Source of the DNA: an uncultured Bacilli bacterium | Lineage (GTDB): Bacteria; Bacillota_I; Bacilli_A; RF39; UBA660 | Length of the DNA stretch: 64,000 nucleotides | Direction: 5' to 3' | Assembly: GCA_934086185.1 (NCBI GenBank) | Contig: CAKOHW010000002.1 | Location: 62,001-126,000 of the forward strand | Shown here: positions 1-8,946 of the stretch, in pieces | Layout: each line of letters begins with the position of its first letter | Numbering within the stretch: the stretch's first letter is position 1 | Position numbers and translations under genes: made by a program | Notes under the pieces: generated by a model | Told to the model about the DNA's origin: nothing | Database searches by the model: none | Seen by the model: only the letters and a program-made list of their open reading frames with translations

Positions 1-616
1 TTTTAAGTAAATTACCACTACCACTAGTACTAACTATATCTTTACCATTATTAGTTAAATTAAATTTAATCTCTGGATGTGCTAAACTTAATTTTTCTAT
101 ATACATTACAATACTAGATAATTCAGTACTATCACTTTTTAAATATTTTAATCTAGCAGGAGTATTATAAAATAAATCACTAACTGTAAACAATGTACCA
201 CGTCTAGCATCACTATCATTTACACTTATTAATTTACCTCCATTTATTATAATTTCAGTACCTACACCACCTGTACTAGTTTTTAATCTTACTTTAGATA
301 CACTAGCTATACTTGGTAATGCTTCTCCACGAAACCCCAAAGTATTTATAAAAAATAAATCATCATCTTTTAATAACTTACTTGTAGCATGTCTAGAAAA
401 AGCTAATTTAGCATCTTCTCTATCCATTCCTACTCCATCATCAGTAACACTTAAACTCTTTATTCCACTATCTATTAAATCAATTTTTATACTTTTAGCA
501 TTAGCATCTATACTATTCTCTACAAGTTCTTTAACAACACTAGATACTCTTTCTATTACTTCTCCAGCAGCAATTTTATTTGCTAATACTTCATTCATTA
601 CATGTATCTTACTCAA
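1..616 (-). CDS. mutL: DNA mismatch repair protein MutL, N-terminal part
   Basis: This is the N-terminal ATPase region of MutL, which couples MutS mismatch recognition to strand processing. The GHKL ATPase signatures are visible in order: IAAGEVIE, ELVENSIDA, DDGVGM and GFRGEALPSI. The gene runs off the left edge of the window, so the C-terminal dimerisation and endonuclease domain is not seen. I place the start at a TTG (614-616), because the protein then begins SKIHVMNEVLANKIAAGE as in other MutL proteins and a GGTGAT ribosome site lies just upstream. The alternative ATG at 596-598 would remove the first six residues. The start is one base beyond the yqeH stop, so the two genes are probably co-translated. 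Confidence 0.95.
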   Translation of the reverse strand, partial: MSKIHVMNEVLANKIAAGEVIERVSSVVKELVENSIDANAKSIKIDLIDSGIKSLSVTDDGVGMDREDAKLAFSRHATSKLLKDDDLFFINTLGFRGEALPSIASVSKVRLKTSTGGVGTEIIINGGKLISVNDSDARRGTLFTVSDLFYNTPARLKYLKSDSTELSSIVMYIEKLSLAHPEIKFNLTNNGKDIVSTSGSGNLLK

Positions 617-617
617 T

Positions 618-1574
618 TTAATCACCAAATATACTTTCTCTAATACTAATTAAATTCTTATCTAAGCCACATATACTTAAATCATTACTATTCTTAACAT
701 TAATAATACCAAAACCATTTATACATATATCACTATTACTATTAACACTTACTTCATAATCAAACTTAATATCTTTATAATACTTTTTTATATTAACCTT
801 ATCTATAATATATAACGTAACACTAGTAGGTTCACTAAACTTAATATAAAACTTATCTACAAATAATACTTCATCTTTCTTCATATTATAAGTTATTTGC
901 TTTATTATATTTTTATACTTACTAATTTTACCATAATCACTAACTAAAAAACCAGGACTATCTATTATAGTTAAATCATCATTAATTTTAATTCTAATAA
1001 AATCCAATGTAGTATTTCTTTTATTAGATACTGTTAAATTATTTACTTTACTATTATTATCACTAATAAGTTTATTAATTAAAGTACTTTTACCACTATT
1101 AGTAGGCCCCAATATATAACATTTATTTATATGTTTATAATATAAATAATTAACCAAACTATTTACACCATAATTATTAATAGTACTAACAAATTTAACA
1201 TCACACTTTATATCATAAATACTCTTTATTCTTTTAATTATCTTATCTTTATTAAAAGATTTACTTAATAAATCTAATTTACTAATTAAAAGTAATTTAT
1301 TACCCTTTATACTTTTAAATATCTCCATAGTATCATCATTTATATTTAATAAATCAACTATATATATCTTAAATATACTATCTTTATTAACATTATCTAT
1401 TATATTCTTAGTACTTTTCTCAGTTTCTTTATCACTCAAACTACCATAATGAGTCAATCTAAAACAACGTTTACAATAATTAGCACTATCTATTTTATTA
1501 CTAGGTATAAAACCAGGACTTAATTCATCATTACATTGTAATTTAACTCCACAACCAAAACATACTCTATTCAT
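618..1574 (-). CDS. yqeH: Ribosome biogenesis GTPase YqeH
   Basis: A circularly permuted GTPase of the YqeH family, which in Bacillota acts in assembly of the 30S subunit. Residues 5-37 hold the family zinc finger (C5-x2-C8 and C34-x2-C37). The GTPase motifs follow in permuted order: G4 as SKLDLL near residue 98, then the P-loop GPTNSGKSTLI near 156, then DSPGF near 207. At 318 aa it is slightly shorter than B. subtilis YqeH. The ATG follows an AAAGGG ribosome site. It overlaps yqeG by 8 bp and is followed directly by mutL. Confidence 0.95.
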   Translation of the reverse strand: MNRVCFGCGVKLQCNDELSPGFIPSNKIDSANYCKRCFRLTHYGSLSDKETEKSTKNIIDNVNKDSIFKIYIVDLLNINDDTMEIFKSIKGNKLLLISKLDLLSKSFNKDKIIKRIKSIYDIKCDVKFVSTINNYGVNSLVNYLYYKHINKCYILGPTNSGKSTLINKLISDNNSKVNNLTVSNKRNTTLDFIRIKINDDLTIIDSPGFLVSDYGKISKYKNIIKQITYNMKKDEVLFVDKFYIKFSEPTSVTLYIIDKVNIKKYYKDIKFDYEVSVNSNSDICINGFGIINVKNSNDLSICGLDKNLISIRESIFGD

Positions 1575-2091
1575 AGTATTTACCCTTTCTAAATAATTTT
1601 TTATCAGTTAATTTATTAATTATATAATTTTCAAATACTCTACCTATCTTAGTAGAAACATATTCCTTAGTACCAATAGGATTAACTAATATACTAACAA
1701 AATTCATTCTATTAGCAGCCCATACATCACTTATCAATTCATCACCTATTACAGCAACTTGATTATCTTTATATTCATTTATATTATATATTTTTTTAAA
1801 CTTACGTAAACTAGGTTTAAAAGATAAATAAGAAGAATCAACACATAATATTTCTTTAAATGGAGTAACCCTACTCCTAGTACTATTACTAACTATATAT
1901 ATTTTAAATTTTAAATCTTTTAATTCTTCAAATAAATCTATTAACTTCTTATTAGGTTTTTTTAACGTTAAAGGCGCAATAGTATTATTTAAATCAAAAA
2001 TCAAACATTTTATTTTACGTTTCTTTAATGCTTTATAATCAATTGTATAAATACTCTTCATATACATATCAGGTACAAACTTTTCAAACAT
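1567..2091 (-). CDS. yqeG: YqeG-family HAD phosphatase
   Basis: A 174-aa HAD-superfamily IIIA-type phosphatase of the YqeG family. Motif I is present as IFDLNNTIAPL (Asp nucleophile near residue 33), motif II as VSNSTRS, and motif III/IV around AVIGDELISDVWAAN. The family is commonly found beside yqeH, as here. The substrate is unknown. The start follows AAGGATG, and the 3' end overlaps yqeH by 8 bp, indicating one operon with mutL. Confidence 0.92.
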   Translation of the reverse strand: MFEKFVPDMYMKSIYTIDYKALKKRKIKCLIFDLNNTIAPLTLKKPNKKLIDLFEELKDLKFKIYIVSNSTRSRVTPFKEILCVDSSYLSFKPSLRKFKKIYNINEYKDNQVAVIGDELISDVWAANRMNFVSILVNPIGTKEYVSTKIGRVFENYIINKLTDKKLFRKGKYYE

Positions 2092-2133
2092 AACTACACA
2101 TCCTTAACTGTAATAATTTTAACATACTACTAA

Positions 2134-2166
2134 AAAAAAAGAAATTAGCTTTTAACCAATTTCTCA
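2134..2166 (-). terminator. Intrinsic terminator after the 2173-4095 surface gene
   Basis: On the minus strand AGAAATT and AATTTCT form a stem around an 11-nt loop, followed by nine T. It lies directly downstream of the surface gene stop and insulates yqeG. Confidence 0.75.
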
Positions 2167-2172
2167 AATTTA

Positions 2173-4095
2173 TTAATTCTCTAAAATTTTATACGGATTT
2201 GCCTTTGTTCCATTTCCGCTTGAAATTTGTGTATTTGACTTAAAATTAATTACCGGTCTAAATGAGTAGTCATCATTAACTCTTCCTCCACTAAATAATC
2301 CAGAACTATCAAGCAGATAAACATAATCACCACCGCTTTGATACATAGTAGGTAAGGCATCACTACGATTGCTATCAAAATCGCTAGGTGCTAAAGTCCA
2401 AAACTCTAAGTGACTTGATTTTTGATAATTATTTATTAAATAATAAGCAAGATTTTCAGTATCACCATTATCTCCACCTGCAAAAGAAATTTCATCTGCT
2501 GTTAAAGTCCCAACATACATATTTGTATTGTCTGCAAACTTTTTCATATTTGTACCCTTACATTTTAGTGTTGGTTCTTCTGCTGTTCCTTTTCTCAAAC
2601 GAGTACTAGAATCATAATAAAACCCTTCATTCGCAATTTGTTCATCTAATATTTCAACACTAGTTAATTCTTTTGAACTACTAGAGATTAAATACGCTTT
2701 ATTATTTAAACACCAGTCTCCAACCTTTAAATAAGATAAATAACTCGTTAATAATCCAATTTGAAAATTTTTAAATGCAGTTACCATTGATTTATCATTA
2801 TTTGTTTGTCCGTTTAAATAATTCATTAAATATCTTATACCTCGGTTTTTTTTACCATCAGATGCAGTTAATGTATTTGCTGCATATTGTGTATATCCAA
2901 AATATCCAGTCTTTATAGACCCACCAGTTGTAGTTGGTATATCCCAATTTCCATCAGCCGTTTCACAAGTACTATCTTGATCTTCTAATATTAATTTAAT
3001 ACTTCCATCGCCAACAATACGAACCACTTTCCAACACATTCCTGCAAAATTAACATAATTATCAGTTACATTTCCTCTAAAGTAATAAGAATTACCATAG
3101 TCATCAATTGCTAAACTTAATGTTCTTTCATTTTCTCCATTTATTTCTTTTGCTGGTTTAGTTAATGGTGTTTCACTATATATCGTTCTTCCTTCTCCAC
3201 CTTTTTTAGCATTGTTTATTATTACATCTTTCAATAAAATTTTACTATCACTTATTTTTATTACATTTATTGTTACAGTACTACCCGTTATTGTTATATC
3301 AGCATCTGCTATATTCTTTTCATCGTTGTATGTTATATTTGATCCTGATGCTGATGGTTCTCCTTTTGATACATTTAGTGTTGTTTGTTTTGTTGTTGTA
3401 GTCTTTCTATTTTTTATTGTCACTTTGTGTGTATCTGGTTCTATTCCAATAAACTTATATTTTCCATCTACTATCTCACTTGTTTGTTCTTTACTATGTA
3501 TTACTACATAATCATTTTCACTAGAATTAGTTACTGTTCCTTTTATTGTTAATGATTTAGTATCAAATATATCTATCTTCGCCTCTAATGTTTTACCCAT
3601 ATCAATACTTTGGTCTACATTCATTTCTCTATATTCTACTTTTATTACATATGTTTGTACTTCATCTTTATTTATTTGATTTTCTATTATATATGAGTTT
3701 TCATTTGGAAATGTACTTTCACTTACTCCATTACATGTTTTACCAGTTACACTACTAGAGCATGTTACTGTATACTTAACATCATCTAATCTTGTAAATG
3801 TATTTATTACATTTACTAATCCTACACTATAACTATCTATATCACTGCTACCACTATTTGTTACTGTAAATGTTTTTGTAGGTAAAGTTGTACCCGGCAC
3901 TATATTTGTTCCAGTTATTACATCTTTATTATCGCTATATTCTAATTTTAAATCTGCTGTTGTTACACTTATTGATTTTGTATTAGTATTACCTTGTATT
4001 CTTGTTAGGAAATATGCGTATGTTAATCCTAATAATGCTAATAATACTATTGCTATTCCTACTACGCTTACAATAATTTTTTGCTTTTTATTCAT
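2173..4095 (-). CDS. Surface protein with SipW/TasA-like N-terminus and W-FRPV C-terminal domain
   Basis: A 640-aa exported protein. The N-terminus has a lysine-rich start, one hydrophobic segment (residues 8-28) ending in LTYAYFLTRIQGNT, then ISVTTADLKLEY. This resembles the SipW-dependent signal and mature start of TasA/camelysin-type fibre proteins. Two beta-rich modules follow (about residues 30-270), then a Cys-containing domain with the motifs YYFRGNVTDNYVNFAGMCW, DGSIKLIL, FAGGDNGDTEN and FWTLAPSDF. It ends in FRPVINFKS and SGNGTKANPYKI. Four other proteins in this window share the N-terminus and three share this tail. It lies 50 bp downstream of the paralogue starting at 6020 with no promoter that I can see between them, so the pair is probably one transcript. 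The function is unknown; adhesion or surface display is my inference. Confidence 0.75.
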   Translation of the reverse strand: MNKKQKIIVSVVGIAIVLLALLGLTYAYFLTRIQGNTNTKSISVTTADLKLEYSDNKDVITGTNIVPGTTLPTKTFTVTNSGSSDIDSYSVGLVNVINTFTRLDDVKYTVTCSSSVTGKTCNGVSESTFPNENSYIIENQINKDEVQTYVIKVEYREMNVDQSIDMGKTLEAKIDIFDTKSLTIKGTVTNSSENDYVVIHSKEQTSEIVDGKYKFIGIEPDTHKVTIKNRKTTTTKQTTLNVSKGEPSASGSNITYNDEKNIADADITITGSTVTINVIKISDSKILLKDVIINNAKKGGEGRTIYSETPLTKPAKEINGENERTLSLAIDDYGNSYYFRGNVTDNYVNFAGMCWKVVRIVGDGSIKLILEDQDSTCETADGNWDIPTTTGGSIKTGYFGYTQYAANTLTASDGKKNRGIRYLMNYLNGQTNNDKSMVTAFKNFQIGLLTSYLSYLKVGDWCLNNKAYLISSSSKELTSVEILDEQIANEGFYYDSSTRLRKGTAEEPTLKCKGTNMKKFADNTNMYVGTLTADEISFAGGDNGDTENLAYYLINNYQKSSHLEFWTLAPSDFDSNRSDALPTMYQSGGDYVYLLDSSGLFSGGRVNDDYSFRPVINFKSNTQISSGNGTKANPYKILEN

Positions 4096-4145
4096 ATTTA
4101 CATCTACTTTCTAACATTATATTTAAAGTTTATCACTATAACCTA

Positions 4146-6020
4146 TCATTCACTAATTAATTCACTTTTTGAGATAAATCCTTTATATAATTTTGCACCA
4201 TATACCGATCCATTTCTATTAGAATTGGCAACATTAGTTTTAGACAACATATAAACTGCAATTTTAGAAACTGTTATTGAATCATTTGTAATAAAATGCA
4301 TTACATATTTATCATCATCAACCCATGTATATTTTACTTGAGTTAAATAGTTGTTATTTCCAAAATTGTTAGCAAATATAGCAGGATAAATATCAGGATA
4401 TTCTTCAGTTCCAAATTTTCCATTTAAATATAATGTATATGGTGTATTAGGTTCTAAATTAGAACTTAAATTATATTCTTTAATCTTTGTCGTTGTTGCT
4501 CCATTATAATTTAATACTTGTTCTTCACCATTAGTTATAAGATTTGTTTTTGCTACGTTATTATTAGAAATAATTGGAAATCTTGCAGCCATAACCGCTC
4601 CATTTGAATATCCATTATTAGAACCAGCGTCAGTAATATCAGAAAATAAATTAATAACTTGAAAGCCAACCAAATTATTAGTTGTATTATTAGCATGGTA
4701 AACTAATAATCTATCTCCAGGCAATCTATCAACCACAAATGATGCATGAGTAATACCTTTATAATAATTTGATTCAAATGTAGAAAAGAATATAATATCA
4801 CCAGGTTTTACATTACTTACATCGTTATTTAATTTATAAGAATAACCATTTTCATCAGCATAGTGTGCTAAATCATTAGCCAAATATCTTCCTTCTCTGT
4901 ATTTATTTGTTGGTAAAGTAATACCATAATCAAAGGATTTTATATTAGTATTATTTGAATTATATCTTGAATCATTATAAGTTATACCCCCTAATACTAA
5001 ACTAAGAAAACTAGAACAATCTAACTCATTTGTAGTAGTAGTATCAAAGGCAGTCTTTGCTGAAGCAAACGTTAAATTAGCCATATTATTTCTGTAAGTT
5101 TGTGCTACACTGAACATATCAACAATAGTACCTAAAGAATAAGGTGCTAAAAAAGATTCATCATCATAATACGTTATTCCACCAATTTCAATAACGTTAT
5201 TAGAAACATCTAAATCAATTTTTATATTTTTTATATTAGAAGTAATAGTAATAACATTTGCATCTATACTAGCTGTATTTCCTTTTTTGATTGTTATTTC
5301 TTTACTTTCTTTTACAGTTCCCTGTTTATCTTTTACATATATTGTATGAGTCCCTGGTTCTACTGCTGCTATCAAATATTTATTATCTGTTGTTATCATA
5401 CTTTTTCTCGGGTTGCTATGTAATTCAACATAATCTCCCTCACTTACATTTGTTACTGTTCCTGTTACATCTACAATATCTTGTAAATTATAGATTTGTA
5501 CTCGTGCTGATACTTTCTTATTCATATCATCACTTTGGTCTACATTCATTTCTTTATATGTTACTGTTAATTTATATGTTTGTGTTTCTCCTACATCTAT
5601 TGAATTAGTTACAATTATTCCTGCTAATTTTGGAAATGTTGTTTCATTAACTCCCTTACATGTTTTATTTTCTTTACTACTTGTACAAGTTAATGTATAA
5701 ACCATATCATCAGGCCTTGTTAATTCATTTACTAATTCTTCTAAATATACAGCATAGTTATTTACAGTTGCATTACCATTATTTGTTACTGTAAATTCTT
5801 TGTCAGTTAATGTAGTACCTGGCATAATATTATTACTTGTTATAGTACCATTACCATCTGCATAAGTTAACTCTAGATTAGCAGTTGTTACACTTATTGA
5901 TTTTTCATTAGTATTCCCTTGTATTCTTGTTAAAAAGTATGCATATGTTAATCCTAACAATGTTAAAAGTACTATTGTTATTCCTACTGCACTAACAACT
6001 ATCATTTTTTTTCTTTTCAT
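4146..6020 (-). CDS. Surface protein with SipW/TasA-like N-terminus and NlpC/P60-like C-terminal domain
   Basis: The N-terminal half is nearly the same as in the surface proteins at 21972 and 2173: a hydrophobic segment, LTYAYFLTRIQGNT, ISVTTANLELTY, and a module around PRKSMITTDNKYLI. The C-terminal half differs. It has LDCSSFLSLVLGG, then GDIIFFSTF, then THASFVV and LLVYHANN, which is the Cys-His arrangement of an NlpC/P60 cell-wall peptidase. The last part is a beta-rich region. I chose the ATG at 6018-6020 because an AAGAGGT ribosome site lies 6 nt upstream; an in-frame ATG at 6036-6038 lacks one. It probably heads an operon with the gene at 2173-4095. Confidence 0.72.
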   Translation of the reverse strand: MKRKKMIVVSAVGITIVLLTLLGLTYAYFLTRIQGNTNEKSISVTTANLELTYADGNGTITSNNIMPGTTLTDKEFTVTNNGNATVNNYAVYLEELVNELTRPDDMVYTLTCTSSKENKTCKGVNETTFPKLAGIIVTNSIDVGETQTYKLTVTYKEMNVDQSDDMNKKVSARVQIYNLQDIVDVTGTVTNVSEGDYVELHSNPRKSMITTDNKYLIAAVEPGTHTIYVKDKQGTVKESKEITIKKGNTASIDANVITITSNIKNIKIDLDVSNNVIEIGGITYYDDESFLAPYSLGTIVDMFSVAQTYRNNMANLTFASAKTAFDTTTTNELDCSSFLSLVLGGITYNDSRYNSNNTNIKSFDYGITLPTNKYREGRYLANDLAHYADENGYSYKLNNDVSNVKPGDIIFFSTFESNYYKGITHASFVVDRLPGDRLLVYHANNTTNNLVGFQVINLFSDITDAGSNNGYSNGAVMAARFPIISNNNVAKTNLITNGEEQVLNYNGATTTKIKEYNLSSNLEPNTPYTLYLNGKFGTEEYPDIYPAIFANNFGNNNYLTQVKYTWVDDDKYVMHFITNDSITVSKIAVYMLSKTNVANSNRNGSVYGAKLYKGFISKSELISE

Positions 6021-6089
6021 ATTTGTACCTCTTTTCATATTTTAATATCTTTATAATTTAATTATATATAACATCTAATGATTATTAAT

Positions 6090-6298
6090 GTCAAAAAATG
6101 TCATAACACACAAAAAAAATTATATAACTACTTCTATTAATAAATTTAAAATCAGAAAAAATAAATTATATACTATTTACTTATCACAACATAAAATTCA
6201 AACTCATACTCATAAGAGTACTTTCTACTCTATTTATATTTTATCAAATCATTTTATTATTTACAATATTAAAATTTTGGTTTATACTTAATTTAGTA
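6090..6298 (-). promoter_or_regulatory. Promoter and leader of the 4146/2173 surface operon
   Basis: On the minus strand, TTGTAA (6261-6266) and TAAAAT (6238-6243) are separated by 17 bp. A short hairpin with arms GAGTA/TACTC (6216-6230) follows. A TTATATAATTTTTTTT run (near 6109-6124) sits before the gene. The same promoter, first hairpin and TTATATAAT-T tract recur before the surface genes at 21972 and 47602. The middle of this leader is diverged and I do not see the full attenuator stem here. Confidence 0.6.
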
Positions 6299-6526
6299 GA
6301 ACATCTAATTGATGGCTACCTGTTTTTTTGAGATATGTGCTAATTATCTAATTAGCACATTTTTTAAACCAAAACTCCCTAAAATCTTCGTAAGAGGATA
6401 TATAGAAAGATGATTAACATTATGATAATCAAACGGTCTAAAAACCTTATGATGAAAGTATTTACTTTCAAACTAAGTACCTCCTAACTATTTAAAAATA
6501 GAAGGTAGCCATCAACTTAAATGTTC
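6299..6526 (-). ncRNA. Candidate structured RNA, copy A
   Basis: A 228-bp element closed by two complementary arms: GAACAT/ATGTTC at the very ends, and a perfect 13-bp arm at 6309-6321 with 6503-6515. Inside are a hairpin with arms GTGCTAATTA/TAATTAGCAC, a GAAAGTA/TACTTTC hairpin and a TGATTA...TAATCA hairpin. A minus-strand TATTAT box (6535-6540) sits just before it. It is nearly identical to copy C (49655-49880) and similar in architecture to the diverged copy B (24397-24650). No ORF explains it. The minus strand is chosen because the box lies on that side and the downstream surface gene is on that strand. I do not recognise a known RNA family. Confidence 0.6.
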
Positions 6527-6580
6527 GAGACACTATAATACACTAAAATATTAAAAAATTTGTCACATTTTGAAAAAACA

Positions 6581-6608
6581 TAAAAAAATAATCAAATTAA
6601 TGATTATT
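6581..6608 (-). terminator. Intrinsic terminator of the 8840-6604 operon
   Basis: AATAATCA and TGATTATT form an 8-bp stem with a 6-nt loop, followed on the minus strand by a run of T. It overlaps the stop of the YtxH-like gene and separates that operon from RNA element A. Confidence 0.8.
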
Positions 6609-7005
6609 TTTCTTTGTTTTCTAATTTTTCAGTAATAGATTTCAATACTTCTACTGCAGTTGTTCTAACCTCATCAGCAGCTTTTTCCATTATTGGAGTT
6701 CCTTTTGCTACTGCTAATTTATAAAGTTCTTCACTTTTTTTAACAATTGCTTTTCCTTTTTCTTTAGCAATTTTTAATGCTTTTTCTTTATCTAAATCTT
6801 CTAATTCTTTTTTTATTTCTTTAATTTGTTTTTCAATAGATTTTTTAACATCCTTAGCATCAATATTTTTAATGCTTTCTAACATTTCATCTAACTTATT
6901 TTTTAATTTCTTTCTAGTTACTTCTCCTTTTTCTGGTGCAAATAGCAATCCTAAACCTACTCCAATTCCAACTCCTGCAATAACTTTTCCTAAATTTTTA
7001 CTCAT
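6604..7005 (-). CDS. YtxH domain-containing protein
   Basis: A 133-aa protein beginning with a glycine-rich hydrophobic segment (GKVIAGVGIGVGLGLLFAP), then the EKGEVTRKKL motif and a long charged, helical region. This is the layout of the YtxH family, small membrane-associated proteins often found with DUF948-type partners. The gene overlaps the preceding small membrane protein by 8 bp. The molecular role is not known; envelope stress is the usual suggestion for the family. Confidence 0.8.
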   Translation of the reverse strand: MSKNLGKVIAGVGIGVGLGLLFAPEKGEVTRKKLKNKLDEMLESIKNIDAKDVKKSIEKQIKEIKKELEDLDKEKALKIAKEKGKAIVKKSEELYKLAVAKGTPIMEKAADEVRTTAVEVLKSITEKLENKEK

Positions 7006-7282
7006 AATATTCCTCTTCTTCCTTTCTCTTCTTAAATAATTTTTTTATTAATTTTGCAAATGAATCTATAACACTTGTAATACCAACAGTTAACTTTTCA
7101 CTTGCAAAATCCATTACTCTAAATATTGAATCAAATGAACTTACTTTATCTTGAACATCTGCAACTAATTTATCAGCCTTATCAATAAATAAAATCATTT
7201 TAATTCCTAAAACTATTAATACTACTAAAAGTATTATACCCAAAACATATAAAATTATAGGTAATATTTCCATTCCTGTCAT
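6998..7282 (-). CDS. Small membrane protein, DUF948-like
   Basis: A 94-aa protein with one N-terminal transmembrane segment (about residues 5-30), a short amphipathic helix region and a basic-acidic tail (KKLFKKRKEEEEYYE). The size, the position directly before a YtxH gene and the amphipathic stretch suggest a DUF948-type partner, but similarity by eye is weak. It begins 2 bp after the preceding gene and overlaps ytxH-like by 8 bp. Confidence 0.6.
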   Translation of the reverse strand: MTGMEILPIILYVLGIILLVVLIVLGIKMILFIDKADKLVADVQDKVSSFDSIFRVMDFASEKLTVGITSVIDSFAKLIKKLFKKRKEEEEYYE

Positions 7283-7284
7283 AC

Positions 7285-8178
7285 TTACTCTCCTTTTTCT
7301 TCATACATTGAATCAATCAAACTAAATAAATCAGCTTCATCGTCATCAATTTCATCTTCATCATTTTCTTTTACAATTTCTTCTTTTTTTACACTATCTT
7401 CTTCACGTTCTAATAAATCATCAATAGAATTTTTAGGTTCTACTATTTCATCAACGTTATTATTATATTCATCATTATCATTTATTATACTTACTTCTTC
7501 AGGTATATCTAACTTAATTGAATCTTCTTCTATTAACTCACCTATAGTTTTCTTTTTATCTACAGGTTTTTCTACTACTACATCTTTTTTAGGTTCTATA
7601 ACAGTTTCTCTTTTTGCTTCTAATTTTTCTTTTATTTTAACAACATTATCAGACTCACTAGTTAAATTTTGCTCTAACTCATCCTCTAATGAACCAAAAG
7701 CCCTCTTTCTTACCTCTTCAATAGTAAGTTCATTAGGTTTTCTTAATATATCTTTTTTTACTATAACATCTTCTTTTTTATAATTTTGATCTAAAACACC
7801 ATATACTGGAGATATTATAGGAGTTGGTTTAAACTTCTTCTTTTCTTCTTTCTTACTTAAGAAATCACTATAATCTCTAGTTTCAGTTTTTCTAGTTTCA
7901 CGCACAACTTCCGCTCTAGGTTTTGGTTTTTCACGTACAATATTTACTGGTTCTTCATCTTCTTCATCATCAAAATCTATTGGAAATGTAAAAGTTGATT
8001 CACTCTTATAATTATCTTTATCACTAAAATCATCTTTAGGTATCTTAATTTCTTTAATAGGATTTTCTTCTACCACATTAACTTTTTTAACTTCTTTATG
8101 TGTTTCTTTTTTTATTTCAGGTATTTCTACTTCTTCTTCATCAAAAAGTATTCCCTTAACCTTATCTAATAAACCCAC
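7285..8178 (-). CDS. Acidic, mostly disordered cytoplasmic protein
   Basis: A 297-aa protein rich in Glu, Asp, Lys and Val, with no transmembrane segment. It begins MGLLDKVKGILFDEEE, a short amphipathic stretch reminiscent of the membrane-targeting start of SepF-type proteins; this is only a resemblance. The middle is low complexity and probably disordered. The end, DEADLFSLIDSMYEEKGE, looks like a short binding motif. The start is GTG (8176-8178) behind GAGAGGAAG. It is in the operon with a lipoprotein and two small membrane proteins. I cannot assign a function. Confidence 0.7.
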   Translation of the reverse strand: MGLLDKVKGILFDEEEVEIPEIKKETHKEVKKVNVVEENPIKEIKIPKDDFSDKDNYKSESTFTFPIDFDDEEDEEPVNIVREKPKPRAEVVRETRKTETRDYSDFLSKKEEKKKFKPTPIISPVYGVLDQNYKKEDVIVKKDILRKPNELTIEEVRKRAFGSLEDELEQNLTSESDNVVKIKEKLEAKRETVIEPKKDVVVEKPVDKKKTIGELIEEDSIKLDIPEEVSIINDNDEYNNNVDEIVEPKNSIDDLLEREEDSVKKEEIVKENDEDEIDDDEADLFSLIDSMYEEKGE

Positions 8179-8192
8179 TAAAATCTTCCTCT

Positions 8193-8840
8193 CTAATTAA
8201 CAACATCATAATCAGGAATATCATTTTCTTTTCCATCATAATTATCATATTCCTCAACTATATCTAAGAAATCACTCTTATTTGTTACCTTATCAAAAAT
8301 ATTTAAATTTTCTTCATTACTATTAATTTTATTATCTCCAATTAAATTATCTATTATATCTTTATCATACTTAATAGTAGATAAAATAATAATTGAATTA
8401 TTAATAGCATTATTTAAATCATTTTCTTCTACTTTCACTTCTATTTTAGCATAATTATACATAATTGCAACTAAGTATTTATCATTAATCTTATCAACTA
8501 CTAAATACCCATTATTCTTATTATAATTAAATTTATAATTAATATAATTACCTTCAGTATTATATGTATTATTTTTATTTTCATAAAAACTAATAACATC
8601 TACATATAAATAATAAGTATAATCATCACTATTTATCTTTTCATTATAATCTTTACTATCTTTAATATTCATATATTTAGGTAAATAATATTTATATCCA
8701 TTATGATAAGTATTATATATTTTATTTTTACTATTATCTTTAATTCTATTATCTATTATATCTTTATAATCTTCTTTATTTATATTAGCACACCCAGTAC
8801 TAAACAATAATATAACTATTATAAGTAGAAATTTTTTCAT
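8193..8840 (-). CDS. Putative lipoprotein
   Basis: A 215-aa protein with a typical lipoprotein signal: a lysine start, a hydrophobic core and the lipobox FSTGC (Cys at residue 17). The mature part is rich in Asn, Asp, Lys and Tyr and has no motif I recognise. It is the first gene of an operon with three further envelope-type genes. The ATG follows GTAGGTGAATT. Confidence 0.75.
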   Translation of the reverse strand: MKKFLLIIVILLFSTGCANINKEDYKDIIDNRIKDNSKNKIYNTYHNGYKYYLPKYMNIKDSKDYNEKINSDDYTYYLYVDVISFYENKNNTYNTEGNYINYKFNYNKNNGYLVVDKINDKYLVAIMYNYAKIEVKVEENDLNNAINNSIIILSTIKYDKDIIDNLIGDNKINSNEENLNIFDKVTNKSDFLDIVEEYDNYDGKENDIPDYDVVN

Positions 8841-8863
8841 AATTCACCTACTTTTCAAATCTA

Positions 8864-8892
8864 ATTATAACAAAAAAAATAAAATATTTAAA
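8864..8892 (-). promoter_or_regulatory. Promoter of the 8840-6604 operon
   Basis: On the minus strand TTTAAA (8887-8892) and TATAAT (8864-8869) are 17 bp apart, about 25 bp before the lipoprotein start. Confidence 0.6.
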
Positions 8893-8914
8893 TACTTTTT
8901 AATAAATATCTAAA

Positions 8915-8946
8915 TTAAAAAAAGACAAACTTTTAAATTTATCTTT
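8915..8946 (-). terminator. Intrinsic terminator after prs
   Basis: AAAGATAAA and TTTGTCTTT form a 9-bp stem with one G-U pair, followed by T residues on the minus strand. It overlaps the last codons of prs. Confidence 0.65.

Noticed and set aside
2388..3511. Plus-strand ORFs opposite the surface genes (also near 5291, 13122, 23015, 48030 and 48825)
   Set aside because: They mirror low-complexity coding sequence, lack ribosome sites and give Leu/Tyr/Phe-rich translations.
6299..6526. Elements A, B and C as RNase P RNA, tmRNA, 6S RNA or SRP RNA
   Set aside because: These are single-copy and have core motifs that I do not see; three copies before surface genes do not fit.
6299..6526. Elements A, B and C as simple MITEs
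   Set aside because: I see no clear target-site duplication, and the internal stems are kept although the sequence differs; still not fully excluded.
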